Position numbers and translations under genes: made by a program. A stretch of DNA of 37,519 nt from Anaerolineales bacterium (lineage in GTDB: Bacteria; Chloroflexota; Anaerolineae; Anaerolineales; UBA11579). Each line of letters starts with the position of its first letter. The first letter of the stretch is position 1. The notes below the pieces were generated by a model. That model was not told where the DNA came from, searched no databases, and was given only the letters and a program-made list of their open reading frames with translations. The DNA is taken from contig JAFGDK010000027.1 of NCBI GenBank assembly GCA_016932165.1, positions 1 through 37,519 on the forward strand, given 5' to 3'. This document shows, one piece after another, positions 16,267 through 25,235 of this stretch.

Positions 16267-18138
16267 ATGTTTTCCCTAGAGCAGGTATTGAGAGCGATCA
16301 ATCAGATTTTTGAAGCGGGAATTGCGATCACCGCGTTCTCATTATTCATCAGGTCAATGACATTTCGGCTGGCGGACCGAGTGTCGCGGGCATTTGCGGT
16401 GATTATGACCTGTATGGTGGTGATCTATTCGGGTGAAGCAATCCATGGAGCGCTATCAGCCAGTTATGAAACCAACTTCTGGCTGTATTTTCAGTGGGTG
16501 GGGATCATCTTCCTCCCGGCAGCATTCCAACATTTTTCGGATGCGATTTTAGATACAACTGGCCGCCCATCCCGTGGGCGTAGAAGATTTGTGCTGTCGA
16601 TGTCGTACGGGATTTCGATGGTTTGTGTCGTTCTTCTGGCTGCCGGTATTTTTTTAGGACCTGGCTCAGTAGATAACCCCTATCCAACCAATACAATATT
16701 TTCTTTGGGGTTCACGCTTTACTATTTAATTTCTGCTGTTCTTTCCACAGTTGGGATCTGGCGGGCATATTCCCGCACAAAGCTGAGAGCCAGCCGGAGA
16801 AGGATCACCTATTTGTTAGTTGGAGCGGTGTTCCTGTTGGTCGGTGCGTACCCATATATGCTTTTAGGCTCTGCATTTGCACAACGGTTTTCAACCTTAT
16901 TTATTTTTTTGGTGATTTTTGGGAATATCGGGGTTTTTCTATGCCTACTTTTGTTGGCGTATGCGGTGGCATTCTTTGGGGTGCCATGGCCGGATCGAAT
17001 TGTGCGAAGCCGGTTGTTAAAGTGGGTGCTGCGCGGGCCGATTGCTGTGTTCGTGATGTTATTTTTAATTACCGTAACCGAGAAAACGGTAGAATATTTC
17101 AATACACCTTATCAGGTAGCTATCCCGATCATATCTGTGGTATCAATCCTGCTGGCGGAACACAGCATCACTGTGTTCTTTCCCTATATTGAGCGCTGGC
17201 TGCTGAACACAGGTGATGGCGACCATTATTATTTATTGCAGCGGCTTTCGGAACGTCTGATCAGCTCGGGAGATTTAAAGCAATTTCTGGAAGCGATTCT
17301 TGCCGGTGTTTGTGACCAGTTCCAGGTGTCAACCGGGTTTGTAGCTGCAATGGATAATGGGGGTTGGGATATTGTGGTGTCTACAGGTGATCTTGACCAG
17401 TATGAACTGGGGGATATGACAATAGAAGTGACCCAAGAGATATTGGAACTTGAAACCGGGCGATTTTTTCTCTGGGGTGATTTTTGGTTGATACCGCTTG
17501 AGACAGAAAAGGGCGATGAGATGATCGGGATGATCGGCGTGCTTCGGAATGAAGATGTAGCGCTGGATGAGCTGTCTTCAGTAGGATTGAATATGCTGAT
17601 TCTGAGGGCTGAGCTTGCGCTGGAAGACCGCCGTTTGCAGCGCCAGGTGTTGATGTCGCTGGAGGAACTCAGCCCGAAGGTTGATCTATTGCAACGATTG
17701 CGAGCCTCGATCAGGTTTGACCAGAGCGAGGCATTGAAAGAAATTCCTGAGTTTGAGCCGCCGCAGGATTTCTCGGTGTGGGTCAAAGACGCCTTGAGCC
17801 ATTACTGGGGCGGACCCAAGCTTACAGAAAGTCCGTTGATTGATCTTCAGATCGTTCAGGATTCTGTCGAAGAGAATGAGGGTGTGGCTGCGAATGCGCT
17901 GCGGGCGATATTGCGGGATGCAATGGATCAAATGAAACCAGCGGGAGAGCGTAAATTTACACCAGAGTGGACGTTGTATAACATTCTGGATATGAAGTTT
18001 TTACAGGGGCGCAAGGTGAGGGAGGTCGCCCGGCGGCTGGCGGTTTCTGAGGCTGACCTCTACCGGAAACAACGGGTGGCAATCGAGACGGTGGCAAATT
18101 CAATTATCGAGATGGAAACAAAGGCGCGCGAATCATAA
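16267..18138 (+). CDS. Polytopic membrane receptor with GAF-like domain and C-terminal HTH
   Basis: 623 residues. About eight membrane helices occupy residues 12-305, in the manner of the 7TM N-terminal regions of histidine kinases. A GAF-like cytoplasmic domain lies at roughly 320-450. A helical spacer ends in a helix-turn-helix at about 568-612, containing KVREVARRLAVSEADLYR, which resembles the recognition helices of sigma-factor and Fis-type regulators. No kinase H-box or ATP-binding motif is present. This looks like a one-component membrane regulator that senses a ligand and contacts DNA itself, but binding is inferred. The AGGAG at 16261-16265 is only one base from the ATG, so the start is less sure; GAGGAGG at 16245-16251 is the other candidate site. 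Confidence 0.6.
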   Translation: MFSLEQVLRAINQIFEAGIAITAFSLFIRSMTFRLADRVSRAFAVIMTCMVVIYSGEAIHGALSASYETNFWLYFQWVGIIFLPAAFQHFSDAILDTTGRPSRGRRRFVLSMSYGISMVCVVLLAAGIFLGPGSVDNPYPTNTIFSLGFTLYYLISAVLSTVGIWRAYSRTKLRASRRRITYLLVGAVFLLVGAYPYMLLGSAFAQRFSTLFIFLVIFGNIGVFLCLLLLAYAVAFFGVPWPDRIVRSRLLKWVLRGPIAVFVMLFLITVTEKTVEYFNTPYQVAIPIISVVSILLAEHSITVFFPYIERWLLNTGDGDHYYLLQRLSERLISSGDLKQFLEAILAGVCDQFQVSTGFVAAMDNGGWDIVVSTGDLDQYELGDMTIEVTQEILELETGRFFLWGDFWLIPLETEKGDEMIGMIGVLRNEDVALDELSSVGLNMLILRAELALEDRRLQRQVLMSLEELSPKVDLLQRLRASIRFDQSEALKEIPEFEPPQDFSVWVKDALSHYWGGPKLTESPLIDLQIVQDSVEENEGVAANALRAILRDAMDQMKPAGERKFTPEWTLYNILDMKFLQGRKVREVARRLAVSEADLYRKQRVAIETVANSIIEMETKARES

Positions 18139-18154
18139 TTATTGGAGATCGAGG

Positions 18155-19111
18155 ATGAAAGAGGAGAAAATTCTTTACGAAAATACTGGGGAGTCTGATA
18201 TTGGCGAGGGTTGGTGGGCTGCTGTGATGGAAGAGGATCAAGGTGACCCTAGAGCAGAAGACCGCAATCAAACGTTAGCGGATACACGTGCGGAAATCAT
18301 CGCAGAAACTGATCAATCTGAGGATATAAACTGGGAATTGATCGAGGGGCTTTACCGGGACGAAACAGTAGTGACCTGCACGGTGGTGGATTTCAATAAG
18401 GGCGGTTTACTGGTCTGTACGGATGAATTCCAGGGATTTGTACCGATATCCCATTTGGATGAGGTGTTATCGCTGGAGGATGAGGAGGAGAGGATTGAGC
18501 GGTTGAGGAAGTTGGTGGGCTGCCGTATGTTTCTAAAAGTGATCGAATGTGATCAACGCCGGGGACGGGTGGTGCTCTCGGAAAGAGCAGCACAATCAGA
18601 ACCGGGCCAGAGGCAGAAACTGATGGAGATGCTCGCAGAAGGTGCGAGGGTAATGGGAAGAGTAACCAACCTGACTGATTTTGGGGTTTTTGTTGACCTG
18701 GGTGGGGTTGAGGGATTGATCCATATTTCCGAACTTTCGTGGGGGCGGGTGATCCACCCAAGCGACCATGCAACAATCAATGAGAACATCGAGGTGCTGG
18801 TCCTAAGTGTTAACCGGGATCAATGCCGGGTATCCTTGAGTGTAAAGCGTCTGAAATCAAATCCTTGGAAAGAGATAAAGAGCAGATACCCAGTTGGGAC
18901 GTGTGTGCATGGCGTGATAACTGATGTGGTTAAATTTGGGGCATTTGCCCGCCTGGATGACGGCCTTGAAGGACTGATTCATATCTCCGAGATGGGCTCT
19001 GGAAACTTAAGACCAGAAGATGTGGTCAATGAGGGGCAGGAAGTGAATGTCGAGGTATTGGTGGTGGATTCAGACAGGCAGCGGATGAGTCTGCGGCTTG
19101 TTGAGACGTAA
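18155..19111 (+). CDS. Three-S1-domain RNA-binding protein (RpsA-like)
   Basis: 318 residues with an acidic N-terminal segment of about 65 residues and three S1 (OB-fold) domains at roughly 68-146, 161-232 and 246-317. Domains 2 and 3 are the most canonical, with GRVTNLTDFGVFVDL, GLIHISELS, GVITDVVKFGAF and GLIHISEMG. Domain 1 has the shorter DFNKGGLLV and GFVPISHL of ribosomal protein S1 domain 1. It is much shorter than the six-domain S1 of proteobacteria but like the short S1 proteins of several other phyla. It may help mRNA loading on the ribosome or act as a general RNA-binding protein. The ftsK start lies 11 bases after its stop. Confidence 0.85.
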   Translation: MKEEKILYENTGESDIGEGWWAAVMEEDQGDPRAEDRNQTLADTRAEIIAETDQSEDINWELIEGLYRDETVVTCTVVDFNKGGLLVCTDEFQGFVPISHLDEVLSLEDEEERIERLRKLVGCRMFLKVIECDQRRGRVVLSERAAQSEPGQRQKLMEMLAEGARVMGRVTNLTDFGVFVDLGGVEGLIHISELSWGRVIHPSDHATINENIEVLVLSVNRDQCRVSLSVKRLKSNPWKEIKSRYPVGTCVHGVITDVVKFGAFARLDDGLEGLIHISEMGSGNLRPEDVVNEGQEVNVEVLVVDSDRQRMSLRLVET

Positions 19112-19122
19112 AAAAGGTGAGG

Positions 19123-21402
19123 ATGACCAACCAAAAAGGCAGTACTCAATCAAAAAAGACAGGTCAGCGATTGTTCCCGGGATTCATTCCTCCCCCGGAG
19201 GATAACTGGCTGGCGAGAATTGTGGATTTTATGCTCAAATTCCGCCGCTACGGCAGGGACGCTTTGAGCATTGTGTTGATCTTACTTGCTTTGCTAACCC
19301 TGCTTGGTTTAATCGGCTTAACCAGCGGGGTTTGGATCACACCCTGGGCAAATTTCCTGCGGCGTTGGTTTGGCTGGGGCAGCATTCTGGTGGTGGCAGC
19401 GGCAGGGGCGGCGGGTTTGTTGTTGATCCAGAGAGGAAAATCTCCATTTTCGGCCGAGGATTGGGGAAAGGTAATCTGGTTGGAGGTGAGCGCTTTTGCT
19501 GCTTTGGCATTGCTTTCGATTTTTGGCGGGAATTCTATTGAACGGGCAGAAGCCGGGCAAGATGGCGGCGTGGTTGGCTGGGGTATTTCGGAGTTGATTG
19601 GTTTGTTATTAAATCCCTTGCCAGATGGTCTGGCGACAGGGTTGAAGGTTGTGTTTCTTTTTCTGGTCACTGTGTTGGGGATATTGTTTGGTTTCCAGCT
19701 TTTGGGAGTGGCGATTCAAAAACTTGAATCGTTGATTGAAAGTGGGCAACAGGTTTCCATTGAGCAGTATGACTCATCTCCTTCTGTTGTGGTCGGTTCG
19801 AGTGGAGATTTAGACCAATTGAAACCGAAAACCTCTCGCGGTACGCAGAAAAAAGTTCATATCCCGCATGAGTTCCGGAAATCATTTAAAATTGAGGAGG
19901 ATGACGCTGCAGAACCTGTGAGTTTCAAGGAGCGGGATCCGTATCTACCGCCATATGAACTACTGGAGAGTGGTTCTAATTTCAAACCCAGTGAGCGGCA
20001 TATTAACCAGACTGCGGGATTAATTGAAAAAACCCTGGCTGAGTTTGGCATCCCGGCTAAAGTGATTGGTTTCCAAGTCGGACCGACGATTACACAGTTT
20101 GCCCTAGAACCCGGTTTCCTCGAAAAACACACGGACAGTGACAAGACGGATGAGCAACGGCAGAAGGTTCGGGTAGCGCAGATATTGTCGCTGCGCAAAG
20201 ATTTGGCGTTAGCCCTCTCGGTTGAACGTCTGCGAATTCAGGCTCCGGTGCCAGGGCGCCCGTATGTGGGTGTAGAGGTGCCTAACGAGAAATCAGTAAC
20301 GGTGGGGCTGCGGTCGGTGTTGGAAACCGACGCGTTTTACAAGATGGATTCCCCGCTGGCGCTGGCCATTGGCAGGGATGTATCCGGCGCGCCAGTGGTG
20401 GCAGATCTAACCAGGATGCCGCACCTTTTGATTGCCGGCACAACTGGGTCTGGTAAGTCGGTTTGTATTGCCGCGCTGACCACTTGCCTAGCAATGAATA
20501 ATTCTCCTGAAGAACTGCGCCTGGTGATGATTGATCCCAAGATGGTTGAACTCGTGCGCTTTAACGGCCTCCCGCATCTAATCGGCAAGGTAGAGACTGA
20601 CCTGGAGCGGATCAGTGCGGTATTGCACTGGGTGGTGGTTGAGATGCAGGAACGCTATAAGCTGCTGGAAGAGCTCAAGGCCAGGGATATCGAGAGTTTT
20701 AACCGGAAAGCGCTGCGACGGAAGGAGTTTGAGCCGCTGCCGCGGATAGTGGTGCTGGTGGATGAGTTGGCAGACTTGATGATGTCGGCTGCTGAACAGA
20801 CGGAGTCTACGATTGTGCGGCTGGCCCAGATGGCGCGTGCGGTCGGAATTCACCTGGTGATTGCAACCCAGCGGCCGAGCACAGATGTGGTTACCGGGCT
20901 GATCAAAGCGAACTTCCCGGCACGGATTTCCTTTGCGGTGGCGTCTGGTGTGGATTCTCGCGTGATCCTGGATTCAACTGGGGCGGAGAACCTGTTGGGG
21001 CGGGGCGACATGCTTTTCCTCAGTCCGGAGGAAGGCACCCCGATCCGTGCCCAGGGTGTGCATATATCGGATAAGGAACTGGAACGGCTGATCAGCTTCT
21101 GGCAGCAAAATTGGAGGGAGGAAGAACTGGATTCACCCTGGGATGGATTAATGGAGTCTGAGGCGGTGCTGGCGGATAAAGACGATCTGGTGGAACAGGC
21201 GATTGAGATTATCAGGGCAACGGGGAATGCAAGCACATCCATGCTGCAGAGAAGGCTGAAGGTGGGTTATCCGCGGGCGGCGCGTTTGATGGATGAACTG
21301 GAAGACCTGGGCGTGGTTGGCCCTTCCCGCGGCGGGGGTCGCGAGCGGGATGTATTGATTGACCGCGATGAGGAACCAGAAAACTATTGGGACGAGGACT
21401 AG
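19123..21402 (+). CDS. ftsK: DNA translocase FtsK/SpoIIIE
   Basis: A septal dsDNA motor that clears chromosome termini during division. The 759-residue protein has four N-terminal membrane helices (about 47-70, 86-103, 118-136, 171-197) and a short linker. The alpha-beta motor has Walker A GTTGSGKS at 439-446 and Walker B IVVLVDELADL. The C-terminal winged-helix gamma domain (about 690-750, ending RGGGRERDVLI) reads orienting sequences. Between ALEPG and the next conserved stretch, where most FtsK proteins have a few residues, there is a charged insertion of about 20 residues (332-352). ATG at 19123 is preferred over GTG at 19117, because AAGGTGA lies just upstream and the GTG falls inside it. 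Confidence 0.95.
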   Translation: MTNQKGSTQSKKTGQRLFPGFIPPPEDNWLARIVDFMLKFRRYGRDALSIVLILLALLTLLGLIGLTSGVWITPWANFLRRWFGWGSILVVAAAGAAGLLLIQRGKSPFSAEDWGKVIWLEVSAFAALALLSIFGGNSIERAEAGQDGGVVGWGISELIGLLLNPLPDGLATGLKVVFLFLVTVLGILFGFQLLGVAIQKLESLIESGQQVSIEQYDSSPSVVVGSSGDLDQLKPKTSRGTQKKVHIPHEFRKSFKIEEDDAAEPVSFKERDPYLPPYELLESGSNFKPSERHINQTAGLIEKTLAEFGIPAKVIGFQVGPTITQFALEPGFLEKHTDSDKTDEQRQKVRVAQILSLRKDLALALSVERLRIQAPVPGRPYVGVEVPNEKSVTVGLRSVLETDAFYKMDSPLALAIGRDVSGAPVVADLTRMPHLLIAGTTGSGKSVCIAALTTCLAMNNSPEELRLVMIDPKMVELVRFNGLPHLIGKVETDLERISAVLHWVVVEMQERYKLLEELKARDIESFNRKALRRKEFEPLPRIVVLVDELADLMMSAAEQTESTIVRLAQMARAVGIHLVIATQRPSTDVVTGLIKANFPARISFAVASGVDSRVILDSTGAENLLGRGDMLFLSPEEGTPIRAQGVHISDKELERLISFWQQNWREEELDSPWDGLMESEAVLADKDDLVEQAIEIIRATGNASTSMLQRRLKVGYPRAARLMDELEDLGVVGPSRGGGRERDVLIDRDEEPENYWDED

Positions 21403-21405
21403 AAA

Positions 21406-22032
21406 TTGATTAAAGAAGAAGGCAAAGAAAAAGAAACCCAAACATTTACCGGATTTTTACGAAAGTTTTTCAACCAGCCATTGAACCAGATTGGCGCGAG
21501 ATTAGTTGGTTGGGGGATCAATGCGAACCTGATCACTGCAATCGGGTTCGCCGGGACTGCTGCCGGGGCAGTTTTGGTGTCACAGGGGAAGCTGCTGGCA
21601 GGCGGGCTTGTAATTGGCGCGATGGGAGCGCTGGATGCTCTCGATGGCGCAGTGGCCAGAGCAGCTGGGGAGACAAGTCTGTTTGGGGCGTTCCTGGATT
21701 CGGTGTGCGATCGTTACAGCGAGCTGGCAATATATACGGGTATCGGCTGGTATTTTTTAGGTAGCGGGAACCAGCTTGGGGTTTTGCTCTCATTTTTGGC
21801 TGCCTGCGGCTCTGTGCTGGTTTCTTATACCCGAGCCAGGGCAGAAGGATTAGGTATGGGGGCAAAAGTCGGCATTTTGACGCGAGTTGAGCGCATGATC
21901 GTGATTATGCCTGCTTTGATCCTTAATTTACCATTGCTTGGTGTGGGAATAGTCGCTGTGTTGGCGAATGTCACTGCTTTTCAACGCATCCTGCATGTAT
22001 GGCAGCAGGCCATGAAGGAAGATGAAGCATGA
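21406..22032 (+). CDS. CDP-alcohol phosphatidyltransferase
   Basis: An integral membrane enzyme that transfers a phosphatidyl group from a CDP-lipid to an alcohol, in the PgsA/phosphatidylinositol-phosphate-synthase superfamily. The complete catalytic signature is present: Asp77-x-x-Asp80-Gly81-x-x-Ala84-Arg85, Gly94, Asp98 and Asp102, with all four aspartates. At 208 residues with about six membrane segments it has the normal size. The start is a TTG at 21406, three bases after ftsK; no ATG occurs before the active site, and the first 12 residues are highly charged. The acceptor (glycerol phosphate or inositol phosphate) is not decidable by eye. The lgt ATG overlaps its stop. Confidence 0.85.
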   Translation: MIKEEGKEKETQTFTGFLRKFFNQPLNQIGARLVGWGINANLITAIGFAGTAAGAVLVSQGKLLAGGLVIGAMGALDALDGAVARAAGETSLFGAFLDSVCDRYSELAIYTGIGWYFLGSGNQLGVLLSFLAACGSVLVSYTRARAEGLGMGAKVGILTRVERMIVIMPALILNLPLLGVGIVAVLANVTAFQRILHVWQQAMKEDEA

Positions 22033-22874
22033 TCGAGTTTTCCTCTAATTATTTGAGCATTAATGATTTTAAGATTTTTTATTATGGGATTCTCATCTCA
22101 ATTGGTGCAATTCTGGCAATCGTTTTGGCTGCCAAGGAGGCACGGCGGAAAGGCTTGGATGAAAACTTCTTGTATGATGCTGTTCCCTGGGTATTGTTTG
22201 CAGGAATAGTGGGGGCGAGGTTGTGGCACATCTTTACCCCGCCGCCATCAATGGTGGCACAGGGCATTACCACCCGGTTTTATTTGACTCATCCCTTGGA
22301 TGCAGTCAACATACGGGCAGGGGGTCTTGGTATTCCAGGTGCAGTGATTGGCGGCTTGCTGGCCTTTTTTATTGTAGCCAGGGAGAGAGGCGAGCATTTT
22401 GCGACCTGGCTGGATGTGTTAGCGCCGGCAGTTCCGCTGGGACAGGCAATTGGCCGCTGGGGCAATTTTTTTAACCAGGAGTTGTATGGGGCACCGACCA
22501 ATCTTCCCTGGGGGATTTTTATCGAACCGGCCTATCGGCTGCCTGAGTTTGCAGCAGAATCCCATTTTCATCCAATCTTCCTCTATGAATCGATTTGGAA
22601 TCTTGCTTCAGTGTTTGCGCTATTGTGGCTGGCGAGACGGAAGTCGGATAGACTCAAAGCAGGTGATCTTTTCCTGATTTATTTGATCTCTTATCCGCTG
22701 GTTCGTTTTTTGCTGGATTTTTTGCGTCTGGATGCTTCAGAGGTGGGCGGGGTGAATGCCAACCAGACGGTAATGCTGGCTGTGATGGTGATCTCTGGAA
22801 CAGCACTATTCTTGCGGCACAGGTCCGGCAATCGAAAAACCTTGAATGAAGAAGAATTAACTGCTGAAAGTTGA
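22029..22874 (+). CDS. lgt: Prolipoprotein diacylglyceryl transferase
   Basis: Transfers diacylglycerol from phosphatidylglycerol to the lipobox Cys of prolipoproteins, the step before LspA. The 281-residue protein has about seven membrane helices, the essential Arg143 in QAIGRWGNFFNQE, the GGLGIPGAVIGG loop near 98-109, and HPIFLYES at 181-188, which matches the conserved HPxxLYE. The start codon overlaps the stop of the phosphatidyltransferase gene (ATGA), giving translational coupling. Having lgt next to a phospholipid-synthesis gene makes sense because its substrate is phosphatidylglycerol. Confidence 0.95.
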   Translation: MIEFSSNYLSINDFKIFYYGILISIGAILAIVLAAKEARRKGLDENFLYDAVPWVLFAGIVGARLWHIFTPPPSMVAQGITTRFYLTHPLDAVNIRAGGLGIPGAVIGGLLAFFIVARERGEHFATWLDVLAPAVPLGQAIGRWGNFFNQELYGAPTNLPWGIFIEPAYRLPEFAAESHFHPIFLYESIWNLASVFALLWLARRKSDRLKAGDLFLIYLISYPLVRFLLDFLRLDASEVGGVNANQTVMLAVMVISGTALFLRHRSGNRKTLNEEELTAES

Positions 22875-22880
22875 TTTGCT

Positions 22881-23810
22881 ATGATCCGCGTTGAAGATCT
22901 CGTTAAGAAATTTGAAGATTTTGTAGCAGTAGATACAATCAATCTTGATGTAGGCGAGGGGGAAGTGCTGGCCTTGCTGGGGCCGAATGGCGCGGGTAAG
23001 ACAACCACGGTGCGGATGCTGACCTCTGTGCTGAAGCCCACCTCTGGTAAGGCGTACGTTGCGGGGTTTGATGTGGAGTCTGATCCCAAAGCGGTGCGAT
23101 CCTCGGTGGGTGTGCTGACTGAAAGTCATGGGTTGTACCATAGAATGAAGGCGGAAGAGTATCTGGCGTTCTTTGGGCAGCTCTATGGAATGGATCAGGA
23201 TAGGCTGACGAAACGGATTGCTGCCATTCTGGAAAAATTTGCTCTAGTCCGGTTTTCTCAGCGGCGGGTAGGGGAATATTCCAAGGGGATGCGCCAAAAA
23301 CTTGCTCTTGCCCGGGCGATGCTTCATGACCCAAAAGTTCTCCTGCTGGACGAGCCAACCTCGGCGATGGATCCGGAAAGTGCGCGTTTGGTGCGCAATA
23401 TGATCAGAGATTTGCGCTCAGAGGAGCGTACGGTGTTGATCTGTACACATAACCTGGCAGAAGCGGAAGAACTGGCTGACCGGATTGCGATCATCAGGGA
23501 GGGGATAATTATTGAAAATGGAACTTCTACAACGCTGAGGGAGAAGTTGTTAGGATCACCAAAATTTGAAATCCAGTTTATCGGCAACGCAAATGGAATC
23601 TTGCCGCCTGATTTTCCCGGGTTTAGAGATTTTGCCCTGAATGAGAATAAGGTGACCTATGTGTGCGATGACCCTGTGAGTGTCAATCCGGCTATGGTAA
23701 GGTACATGATGGATGCGGGGCTAGATATCCTTCGGGTACAGGAGGTAAGGCAAAGTCTGGAGGAAGTATACCTGGAGGCTGTTGCCAACCATGGAGGGCG
23801 GGATGAGTAA
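22881..23810 (+). CDS. ABC transporter ATP-binding protein (NatA-like)
   Basis: The 309-residue ATPase subunit of an ABC-2 type exporter. Walker A GPNGAGKT is at 34-41. The Q-loop position reads VLTES, as is frequent in NatA-like proteins. The signature is YSKGM at 133-137, Walker B VLLLDE at 153-158, the D-loop SAMDP, and the switch His in ICTHNLAEAE. A C-terminal extension of about 90 residues follows, as in bacitracin/Na+ exporter ATPases. The last 8 bases overlap the permease gene, so the two clearly form one transporter. No clear Shine-Dalgarno precedes the ATG, six bases after lgt. The substrate is unknown. Confidence 0.92.
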   Translation: MIRVEDLVKKFEDFVAVDTINLDVGEGEVLALLGPNGAGKTTTVRMLTSVLKPTSGKAYVAGFDVESDPKAVRSSVGVLTESHGLYHRMKAEEYLAFFGQLYGMDQDRLTKRIAAILEKFALVRFSQRRVGEYSKGMRQKLALARAMLHDPKVLLLDEPTSAMDPESARLVRNMIRDLRSEERTVLICTHNLAEAEELADRIAIIREGIIIENGTSTTLREKLLGSPKFEIQFIGNANGILPPDFPGFRDFALNENKVTYVCDDPVSVNPAMVRYMMDAGLDILRVQEVRQSLEEVYLEAVANHGGRDE

Positions 23811-25221
23811 ATTCCGGCTGGTATTTGCGATTGCGATGCGTGAGGTGAAGGATCAATTCCGGGACTGGCGGATCACATCCCCAATTATTTTTCTGACGGG
23901 GGTATTCCCGTTTCTGGTGGGGTATGTCTCAGGCGAGGTGGTGGATTTTGTGCGCGGCTATGATGCCAATATCATTGCAGAGCACCTGATCCCATTTTTT
24001 ATGCTGGTGGTTGGCTTTTTCCCGGTGACAATCTCGCTGGTGATCGCCTCTGAAAGTTTTGTGGGAGAAAAGGAGAGACGGAGCATAGAGCCGCTTCTCA
24101 CCAGCCCGCTTGAGGACTGGGAGTTGTATTTATGGAAACTGGCAGCTGTCATGGCGCCGCCCCTATTGGGGGCATTCATTGGGATGACCGTGTATATGTT
24201 GATGGTGGTAGATACCTTTGGAATTGTGATGGATGTGCCCCTGTTATTACTGGCTGTGTGCCTAACAATCTCACAAGCCTTCGTGATGGTCAGCGCGGCA
24301 GTGGTGATCTCAGTGTTTTCTACCACAGTCAGGTCTGCAAACCTGCTTTCGTCCTTTATTGTGGTTCCAATGGCGTTCCTGATACAGTGGGAAGCTGTCA
24401 CAATGTTTTGGGGAGATTACCTGGATCTGTGGTGGATCGTGTTGGGCTTGGTTGTTTTATCGATTTTATTCACCCGGCTGGGGGTGAGCCATTTTAACCG
24501 AGAGGAATTGTTGAGCCAGGAATTTGATTCCTTGAACCTACGCTGGCTGGCTGGATTGTTTTGGGAATCTTTCAAGGGCGGGGCACAAACGATTGGAGAT
24601 TGGTACCGTAAGGAGCTTGCCAGCGCGGTGAAACAAATTTCTCGTTCGATCCTGGTGATGTCTGGTCTGTTCATCGGCGCGTGGATATTGGGAATTATCC
24701 TGGCAGGCATTTTTGAGGTTCCGGTTGAATGGGTTCAGCTTGAGGACGGGCGCTTTGGGTTTGGGCAGGAACAACAACTGCTGGCGCTGGTATCGGGTGA
24801 AACGATTACTATGCTTTGGTTTCATAATCTGCGGGCGATGATGTTAGGGTCAGCAGCCGGGATTCTGACATTTGGTGTATTGGGTGTGTTGATCTTATTA
24901 CTACCAATGGCGATTATTTCGTATTTGATGCAGCCGATGATGGCAGCGGGCGTGCCTGCCTGGAAATTCCTGTTGGGTCTGGTGATCCCACATGGGTTGT
25001 TTGAAATTCCGGCTATCATCCTGCTTGGCGGCGCGGTCCTGCATGTGGGGGTTAGCCTGGTGACACCGAATAAAGGCGAATCGATATTAGATGGTTTGGT
25101 GCGGTCTTTGGGTGTGTGGGCCAAGATCATGATAGGATTAGTGCTTCCTTTAATGCTGATTGCGGCGACATTTGAGGCGCTGGTGACACCCCGGCTGGCG
25201 GTCTGGCTGTTCAGCTTTTAG
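23803..25221 (+). CDS. ABC-2 permease fused to a SpoIIM-like domain
   Basis: A 472-residue membrane protein, partner of the preceding ATPase. The N-terminal half (about 1-230) is an ABC-2 permease (NatB-like), with a first helix at about 28-46, the EKERRSIEPLLTSP coupling segment at 89-102 and five further membrane segments. The C-terminal half (about 275-470) has another set of helices. It contains LWFHNLRAMMLGSAAGI and PHGLFEIPAIILLGGA (396-411), which match the pattern of the SpoIIM/DUF95 family (N-terminal NN/HN, then PHGxxE). The gene start ATG at 23803 follows GGAGGG with four bases between. The fusion places a SpoIIM-type module in the exporter; its role is unknown. Confidence 0.78.
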   Translation: MSKFRLVFAIAMREVKDQFRDWRITSPIIFLTGVFPFLVGYVSGEVVDFVRGYDANIIAEHLIPFFMLVVGFFPVTISLVIASESFVGEKERRSIEPLLTSPLEDWELYLWKLAAVMAPPLLGAFIGMTVYMLMVVDTFGIVMDVPLLLLAVCLTISQAFVMVSAAVVISVFSTTVRSANLLSSFIVVPMAFLIQWEAVTMFWGDYLDLWWIVLGLVVLSILFTRLGVSHFNREELLSQEFDSLNLRWLAGLFWESFKGGAQTIGDWYRKELASAVKQISRSILVMSGLFIGAWILGIILAGIFEVPVEWVQLEDGRFGFGQEQQLLALVSGETITMLWFHNLRAMMLGSAAGILTFGVLGVLILLLPMAIISYLMQPMMAAGVPAWKFLLGLVIPHGLFEIPAIILLGGAVLHVGVSLVTPNKGESILDGLVRSLGVWAKIMIGLVLPLMLIAATFEALVTPRLAVWLFSF

Positions 25222-25235
25222 GGGAGCATGGTTCG

